From Conidiobolus incongruus B7586 (taxonomy: Eukaryota > Entomophthoromycota > Entomophthoromycetes > Entomophthorales > Conidiobolaceae): DNA of 14,085 nucleotides. The notes under the pieces are model-generated. The model searched no databases, had not been told where the DNA came from, and saw only the letters and a list, made by a program, of their open reading frames with translations. Shown here in pieces: positions 7,789 through 14,085 of this stretch. Location: the NCBI GenBank assembly GCA_000697335.1, contig JNEM01007945.1:1-14085 (forward strand). The letters are read 5' to 3'. How positions within the stretch are numbered: the first letter of the stretch is position 1; each line of letters starts with the position of its first letter. The translations under genes were made by a program, and so were the position numbers.

Positions 7789-8610
7789 CATGTTAATTAT
7801 ATTATCATCAAGCAACTCTTTTATAATCATGATAGAATAAAAAAATTAATAAAACTAATAGTAGATAATTAATAATTATTCTTTTGATATATGAATTCAA
7901 ATCAGTGATAATAGGATTTTCACTTTCCTATCACATAATCAAAGTAATATATATCATTATTTAAGATATTGCAATAAATTAAAGCAAATTATGTAATTTT
8001 AATTCACCTTCAATTATCCAATATTTTGGATGTACATTGTCAAAAATCTTGAAAATAAATAATTTTGGAACAAAACTGAATGGATAGCTATATATTAAAA
8101 AATCTGCCTAAATATAATAAATTCAGTTTGCATATTTTAGCGTTGCACATTAATTTTATATGTTTTGCTATATCATGTGGTTTATTATTGCAAACGTAAA
8201 TTTGATAATTTTATATAAATTTATGAGCAAATTTTGGCATAATTGGATATTATCTTATTTGCAATATCTAACCCAAGAGTAGGATATGTTCATTTATAGT
8301 AATTTAGTTAAGTTTGAGGATGAATCTACTCTTATCAGAAAAAATTTAGGGTATATGTATCACCATAACTGACTTTTTCTAGTATAATAGCTATTAGAGT
8401 ATTTTTTTAATTAGTTTAAAATTGAATTTATGAGGCGCAAATCAAATAATATTGAGTTAAGGATTCAGATTAATACAAAAACCAGAAAACGAAAAAAATT
8501 ATTATTTTTACAATTTGAATATATTGTTAATATAATGATTGTGTTGTTACTTTGATTTATTTAACTATTGGAAATATTATTTATTTTTATTTCAAATAAA
8601 TATTTTATCA

Positions 8611-8653
8611 TTGAAAGTCTCACACAGTTAGGACCTAACATGAGTTCTTTCAA
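8611..8653. repeat. nested hairpin of three stems
   Basis: TTGAAAG (8611-8617) pairs with CTTTCAA (8647-8653), CTCA (8619-8622) with TGAG (8641-8644), and GTTAGG (8627-8632) with CCTAAC (8634-8639). That is 17 base pairs, in order, with small internal loops. The central part has several G/C pairs, unusual here. Confidence 0.5.
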
Positions 8654-8654
8654 A

Positions 8655-8670
8655 TTTGATCATGATCAAA
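8655..8670. repeat. perfect 16-bp palindrome
   Basis: TTTGATCATGATCAAA reads the same on both strands. It lies one base after the nested hairpin. It may be a dimeric factor site or the remnant of a fold-back element. Confidence 0.6.
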
Positions 8671-8841
8671 CTATTTTGATTTTTTGTAAAATTTAATATT
8701 TTGAAATAAACATGATATACTATAATCGAAATCTCTAATATGTATTTAAAACGATTATTTATATTATATAATAGTATATTTATCATTTTGTATAGATATA
8801 ACTTGATGAGAATTGTTTTGGGTGTTCCATTAATATAACAA

Positions 8842-8865
8842 CTGTCAAAAAATTTTTATTGACAG
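8842..8865. repeat. near-perfect palindrome with 7-bp ends
   Basis: CTGTCAA (8842-8848) and TTGACAG (8859-8865) are exact reverse complements. The A/T centre between them is also nearly self-complementary. No element boundary or duplication was seen around it. Confidence 0.5.
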
Positions 8866-9832
8866 GTAGGGGAAAATTTTCATAACAGAAAAAAAATATT
8901 TTAATATTGAAAACAGGATTTTAAAGGTATGGATTTTATTAAATAATGAAATCATAATTAATATCTTTGATATCCATATTTTAAATACGTTATGGTTTTA
9001 CTCTAAATAGATTGATATCCTTTGTGAATAAGCATAAAACCCTTTTTGATTACATTAATTTTATATAAGGTATTAAAGAATGGTTGAGGTTTTTAAACTA
9101 TAACTATAATATTTATCAATTATGAAGGTATATAGTTTTTAATATAATTTGCATATCGAGCAGTCTTTATATAAAAAACTAAAATATTGTTCACTTGTCT
9201 AGAATAAGAAATTTCTAAAAATTAATTAGCTCTAAATATTATATTTTATTTTTAATTGTTTTTATAATATTATGGATAGGAATATGTATTAAATAATATA
9301 TATTTTACTTTCAAATTATTATAGAAATCATTAGAAAAGCATTAATTTAAATGTTAACTGAAATAGATTAAAGTTGAAATTAACTACAATCTACGAATTA
9401 CACCACCTGATAATAATATTGGCTGTTTTATAATTTGATAATATAATTTTCAAACTGTAAATTACTTGAAAAATAACAAAAATTTTCATAATATCAATTT
9501 CATCTAAATGAATTTTTTAATTAATACTAATTTATATATAATATTGGATATATTAAATATCAAATTAATCCAATTATATAATATTCTGACACTTGTTCTA
9601 ATACCAAAAATATTTAAATAATTAAATAAAATTGATAATAAATAAAAGATAAAATTTTTGTAATTTACAGTAGTTGAGATATAATTATTAACAAAATATC
9701 CAAGAATTAGATTTGCTATATATGATTTTGAAATAAAATAATTTACTACTGGTAGCTAAATAATATATATTTATTACAATTTAGTGAATTTTCTGAATTC
9801 GAATATAAAATGACCATCTAATATAAATTTAA

Positions 9833-9838
9833 TAATAT
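9833..9838. repeat. possible target-site duplication, left copy (TAATAT)
   Basis: It is identical to 10171-10176. The word is all A/T, so chance identity is possible. Confidence 0.4.
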
Positions 9839-10170
9839 TGTCACAAGTCAGGTGGCTCCCTTCTACCCAAGTATCCTTGCATCAACTTAATGTCAAAGCT
9901 ATTTTCCCCTCACATACCATCTGCTCTTACTATATCTTTTAATTGGCCGATGATGCAGGTCACCGGATAATCTCATGAATCACTTTACCCAACCCACACT
10001 ATATAAAACCCTGAATTAGAGCTATCTTCAGCAGGAAAAGTTCGATCTAGGTCCTCCCAGCTCTTTGACTTAAACCAATAAACTCCCTATCTACCTAACA
10101 CTTACCTGGAATTCCCCAGATCTCTCTCTTTTACTTATACTACTCTGGACACGGCTTTCCCAAGACGTGT
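9839..10170 (+). mobile_element. probable solo LTR, second family (about 332 bp)
   Basis: An abrupt GC-richer island beginning TGTCAC with promoter and processing signals in LTR order: TATAAAA at 10002-10008, an initiator-like TCAG at 10028-10031 some 28 bases later, and AATAAA at 10077-10082, followed by about 90 bases of U5-like sequence. Size matches the LTR at 7459-7782 but the sequence is different and it points the other way, so it is another family. Flanking TAATAT copies fit a 6-bp duplication, but the right end then reads GT instead of the usual CA, so that edge is uncertain. No internal region is present. It is a fossil. A host noncoding gene with a TATA promoter is the alternative. 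Confidence 0.5.
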
Positions 10171-10176
10171 TAATAT
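10171..10176. repeat. possible target-site duplication, right copy (TAATAT)
   Basis: It matches 9833-9838 and follows directly on the end of the GC-rich island. Confidence 0.4.
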
Positions 10177-10758
10177 GAATTTCAAATATTAATTCAGAAA
10201 TAATATAATGAACGTTACATCAGTTATTGTTCAAAGTGAAGATGTAATAATTTGAAAAGATAGTCAATAAAATAAATAATAAGCCACAAAAGTAGATTTA
10301 TCAAAGTTGTTCAAAGTCAGCAATAACACTACTGGAATTAATATATGTTTGAGGAAATAATTATTATATTCAAAGAACGATTTAGGTCATACTAGTTGGA
10401 AATGGATACAATTTATTTGTCTTTATTATTACCACTCTTTGATAAAGAATTCTAATATATTATAGCCTTCTAGTAGTATAAATTCATTAATATACATATG
10501 TATTTTATAATATTTAAAATATATTTAAATTTTTATCAATACCATCCAAATTCAATGAGCTCGTCACTAAAATCATATACTTTGGATTGTTTATGATAAA
10601 ATTGTTTATTGGATGTACAACATTGACCTACCAACTTCCTTGTGTATTGAAAAATAATATGATGGTTAAATAAATTTGAATTATGTTTCAACTGATGAAA
10701 ATCAATGAACAATGAAAAGATATGAATGAAATATATAAATGAGATTTAAAATTACTGA
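10177..10758. other. AT-rich DNA downstream of SSF1
   Basis: No gene seen. It separates the second LTR-like island from the 3' end of the minus-strand SSF1 gene. Confidence 0.65.
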
Positions 10759-10764
10759 TTTAAT
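10759..10764 (-). terminator. possible poly(A) signal ATTAAA of SSF1
   Basis: On the minus strand ATTAAA lies about 40 bases after the TAG stop. An AATAAA also occurs on this strand near 10604-10609, about 200 bases past the stop. Either could serve. Confidence 0.35.
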
Positions 10765-10803
10765 TTAAAAATGTAAAATAATCATTATGTATATCTATTG
10801 GAT

Positions 10804-12188
10804 CTATTTCCTGAGCTTTTTAGATTTGACAGGAGGCGAAGATATCGATTCCTCTTCATCTTCTGAATCTGAGTCGTTCTGACCTTCTTCATTTTCAAGA
10901 GGTTCGTCGTTTTCGTCTTCATCGTCCTCATCTTCAACTTCATCTTGATCGACTTCCTCATTTTCATCAAAGAGATCTTCATCTTCTTCGAATTCCTCCT
11001 CAGGTTCGGATTCATCTTCAGAGATTTCGGGCTCTTCGGCTTCATCCTTGACATTGACCTCACTCATAGCAGCTTTTTGCCTTTCCTTCTCCTCCTTCTT
11101 TCTTTGAACATTCTTCTCTTGCTCGAGACGGCGTTTGGCCTTCTCCTGTTTCTTGGCCTCACGCTCGCGATCGAGTTTCTTCTGTTCGGCGTTGGTACGC
11201 TTAATGTTGCGATGGTACAAGGTTTCACCTCCATTCAAACCAGCTTCGATTTTAATCAACTCGAGATCCATGCGAGGGCCCAGTTCGAACAGTTTTACAG
11301 ATCTGGTTTGGTTGGATCCAGGCCTGCCCATGGAGCTATCAAGTGTCACGGTATTTTCGGGACCATCTTCAACGTCACTTTCGGAACCAAGATCTTCGCG
11401 TTTGACAAAATCGGAAATATCGTTGAATTTGGATAAATCGGAGATGGAACCATTAAAAAGTTTTCTAACGCCTCTCGAAACCCCGGATTCTTTCACTTCG
11501 ATTCTGTAGTGACGGAAGTCAATGGTATTTGTATCAGCATTGTAGTTGAGAAGCAGAATCCTTTTGGCATCAGCAAGTCGCATCTTTTGAATGTTGATAG
11601 GGGGAAGCATGTGTTGGAACATGGTAGTCACAAGTTTGCCTTGGGGCAAATCTTCATGTGTGAAGTTATTCAAGACAAGAAGGGGAGGGCGTGTGAATTC
11701 CATACCTAGAGATTTAGGACGCTTTTGGGTTTGTCTGATGTCCTTCATGAGGGAATAACCTTTGACCTTGAATGTCAGCGTAGGACCTCTCGGTGTCTTA
11801 GCCAAGCGGAAATAGGTAGCTACTTCAGTTTGGGAGAACATTAAAAAGTGAGTGATTCCCAAAAATCCAGATACTTGTATAAAATCTTTTAATTTGTTTT
11901 TATGCGATTCCTAAAAATGAATTAATCAAGGTTAAAATAAATTACACGAGCAAAGTACCTTCAATTTAATAGCAGTATGAGGCTCCATAACCTTTCTAAC
12001 ATCTTGAACCAGTTGACCGACTGAAGAACCCACCTTAGAAGTTTTCATTACAAAACTCTTGGGTACTTTCTCTTGTTCAGTCTTTTGACCGATCATATGA
12101 GTTCTCTTTTTTCTCTAAAATTAATTATTATATCAGATTATTTGAACCAAATATATATTCTAATGTTTTATATTACTCTTTTAGCCAT
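10804..12188 (-). CDS. SSF1: SSF1 / Peter Pan ribosome-biogenesis factor, Brix domain (3 exons, 424 aa)
   Basis: Exons on the minus strand are 12188-12177, 12114-11959 and 11910-10804, joined in phase 0 to give 424 residues. The family acts in the nucleolus on the 60S pre-ribosome, with Rrp14 and Rrp15 in yeast, during processing of 27S pre-rRNA. Residues 1-10 are basic (MAKRRKKRTH). The Brix domain runs from about 23 (VPKSFV) to about 290: MEPHTAIKLK, GITHFLMF, TPRGPTLTF, KRPKSL, PPLLVLNNF, FRHY near 188, and the closing GPRMDLELIKIEAG near 267. A charged helix, probably coiled coil, spans about 296-338, then a long Asp/Glu tail ends in a basic KSKKLRK. Length is close to that of yeast Ssf1 (about 450). 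The reading frame resumes with the conserved ESHKNKLKDF, so translation cannot start at GITHF in exon 3. Confidence 0.93.
11911..11958 (-). other. SSF1 intron 2 (48 bp)
   Basis: It begins GTACTT and ends TTTTAG on the minus strand. CTTGAT-like and TTAATTC words near the end could hold the branch point. Removing it joins AIKLK to ESHKN in frame, matching the conserved family sequence KLKE. Confidence 0.9.
12115..12176 (-). other. SSF1 intron 1 (62 bp)
   Basis: It begins GTAATA and ends TTTTAG on the minus strand. Its removal joins the 12-base first coding exon (MAKR) to RKKRTH. The result mirrors the MAKRRQKKRTH start of yeast Ssf1, which supports this tiny exon. Confidence 0.85.
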
Positions 12189-14085
12189 GATTAAAAATTA
12201 AATTCAATTAAGGTATATTTTAAATAAATTTGATTTTTTTCTGTATTTATGTTATTTTGAACTATTTCAACTTATGGGATTTCCAACCTCAATCTATCCA
12301 CACTTTTTTCCCAATATTTGGATTACACTTTGATAAAATTCTCTACTCACAATTATTAGAAATAATCGCAAACTTAGTTTTTCTAATTTAAAACTTAAGG
12401 TATGATATTTTGTCAATGCTTCCTAAAAATTCCAAATCTTACTATATATCAATTGATAAATTTCTATTCCTTATATATTTTTTTTCAAATTGAAACTAAT
12501 AAGTATTTTCAATATATAGATATAATTAATATATCTAGAATAAATACAATATAAATATCAATTTTACTAAAGATGAAATTAAATCAAAATACAACCAAGT
12601 ACAGTTAAAATATCACTGATAATTATAATTTGAATAATAATATTTCAACCAAGGATATTTGATTTTAAATTTTTCATAGATGTTATGATTTCAATGGTTG
12701 AACCTTGAATTTTGATTGATATGTATCAATGTTATTAAAACTAAATTTTATATCAAACTAAAACTAAAATTTTCTTTTTGGTGTTAAGTTTTAATATTTT
12801 ATCGCTTTCATTGATTTGATTTTCATATATAAAAACTTTTATCCAACATTCCTAAATAGATTTAATATCTTATATTATATTATGATTTTCAATTAGTTTT
12901 ATGGTAAAATTTGAATTTTAAATTTATTTTTTCTAAATTACATTATTATTTCCAATCAATATTTTTTCCTGATATAATATTAATTTGACCATGGATTATA
13001 TCTTTGAATAATTTTTTGCCCAATTTTTTTTAATTTCTAATATTAACGAAAATTGCATGGAATTTTTTAATATGTGCATAAATTTTTTTTTACATATCAC
13101 AGTGTTAAATAAATATTTCTTATTTAAATGAATAAATATAAAAATAATATATGACTATCTATATGATGAAATCATTTTGTTTCTCAAAATCAATATGTTT
13201 ATTTTATTATTTTTTGAAACTAGTTTTATATAATAATAATTTGGCAAAAAATATAATTATAAATATATGTTTTATTAATTAGCTTACATCTAATCCACAT
13301 TCCATTTATATTATTTATTAAACCCTTTCAATAATATTAGATTATTTAAGAGACTAGTTCTTAAATTTCTTATGTACAAATTCCATTCTTAGTATTAACT
13401 TTTAGTGAATCAAGAAACTTATACTCTTAAGGTTAGTTTATTTATTTAAATAACTTTGATTTAACATTAAACGTAGTTTTTCACTTTTCAATCAATACTT
13501 GTTATTGTCGTGATTTTGGTTAATCTTAACTATTTCTTATGATTAAGACTCTCCCTACCAACATTATATATATTGTGGTACTATATACTTAACTTTCAAA
13601 GGAATTATATTAATTAATATTTTTTTATTTTAAACTGGCTGATATATTAAAATAACTATGTCATTGCTAATTTAAATCTTTCTTTGTATTATACTCAATT
13701 TACTATAATCTATAACTATAGAATTATAAATTTAAATATATTATCCTAATTTTAACATTATATATCAATATAATGATAATCTTAACATTATGAAAATATA
13801 ATATTTAAATATCTTCATAAATTATGTTTTAAAAATTATATTTATATATATAATTTAGAATATAATATATAATTTAAATAATAAATATATTAATAAATAA
13901 ATTTAATGATAGTTTTTTATCTTAAAATAAATCAATTATTAAAAAAACCTTCATTGAACATATATTAATTGTTTTTATATTTTTATAATCTTTAATAAGA
14001 TATTATATTTTAAATCTGTTAATTTTTCATAAAATATGATTAAAAATAACCTATAATTAATATATATTGTTATATATATAATATA
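12189..14085. other. AT-rich DNA upstream of SSF1, no gene seen
   Basis: Nearly 1.9 kb, increasingly AT-rich to the right, with no frame worth calling on either strand. The SSF1 promoter must lie at its left end, but no TATA box at a fitting distance stands out from the A/T background. From about 13720 the sequence is almost pure A/T with many TATA runs. Confidence 0.65.

Larger units (their letters stand above)
7789..9832. other. AT-rich intergenic DNA between the two LTR-like islands
   Basis: About 2 kb with no supported gene and no sign of retroelement coding sequence, so the two islands are not the ends of one element. It contains a cluster of inverted repeats at 8611-8670 and an imperfect palindrome at 8842-8865. 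Otherwise nothing recognised. Confidence 0.65.

Noticed and set aside
7546-7830. 94-codon minus-strand frame
   Set aside because: It lies mostly inside the solo LTR, crosses its boundary and target duplication, and matches no protein I recognise.
10031-10060. tRNA-like B box (GTTCGATCT) in the second island
   Set aside because: The last position of the B-box consensus does not fit, and no A box or cloverleaf is found around it.
7459-10170. One LTR retrotransposon bounded by the two LTR-like islands
   Set aside because: The islands differ in sequence and point in opposite directions, each has its own flanking duplication, and the DNA between has no retroelement coding sequence.
10785-11063. 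Met/Lys-rich minus-strand frame, and plus-strand frames at 10945-11709
   Set aside because: All are shadows of SSF1 exon 3; the acidic repeats and charged helix of that gene leave other frames open.

Overview
This is a eukaryotic nuclear window that is very AT-rich and sparsely coded. It is most likely fungal. The one confidently named gene, on the minus strand at 10804-12188, encodes a Brix-domain ribosome-biogenesis factor of the SSF1 / Peter Pan family. Its N-terminus (MAKR, then RKKRTH after an intron) and its phrases PHTAIKLKE, NKLKDF and KRPKSL read like fungal SSF1 rather than animal PPAN. Its introns are 62 and 48 bp, which fits a fungus. The small secreted proteins carry fungal-looking signal peptides ending before SPQ or APQ. 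A low-GC early-diverging fungus is my best guess, but the lineage is inference.

Layout: bases 1-140 look like the last codons of a gene running in from the left, with a poly(A) signal just after. AT-rich DNA without a visible gene follows. From 2911 to 6992 there are three plus-strand, intronless genes for small secreted proteins, spaced about 1.6-1.9 kb apart. The first two (94 and 97 aa) are near-identical paralogs. The third (216 aa) shares only the signal peptide and an RGFV-x-NV-x-D motif, then changes into a proline-rich tail with nine 8-residue repeats. All three have a TATA box 59-72 bases before the ATG, and all carry the 9-mer TATGGCTGA further upstream, inverted in the third gene.

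Two GC-richer islands at 7459-7782 and 9839-10170 contain no host gene. Each looks like a solo long terminal repeat of an LTR retrotransposon, in opposite orientations. The first is well supported (TG...CA ends and a perfect 6-bp target duplication); the second is less certain at its right end. The minus-strand SSF1 gene follows, and 12189-14085 is AT-rich with nothing recognisable.

Nearly every rise in GC here is a gene or an LTR, so the rest is probably neutral intergenic DNA. The likely biology is a lineage-specific secreted-protein family sharing one promoter design, beside old retroelement remains and a conserved nucleolar gene. No tRNA, rRNA, CRISPR array or DNA-transposon gene was recognised.
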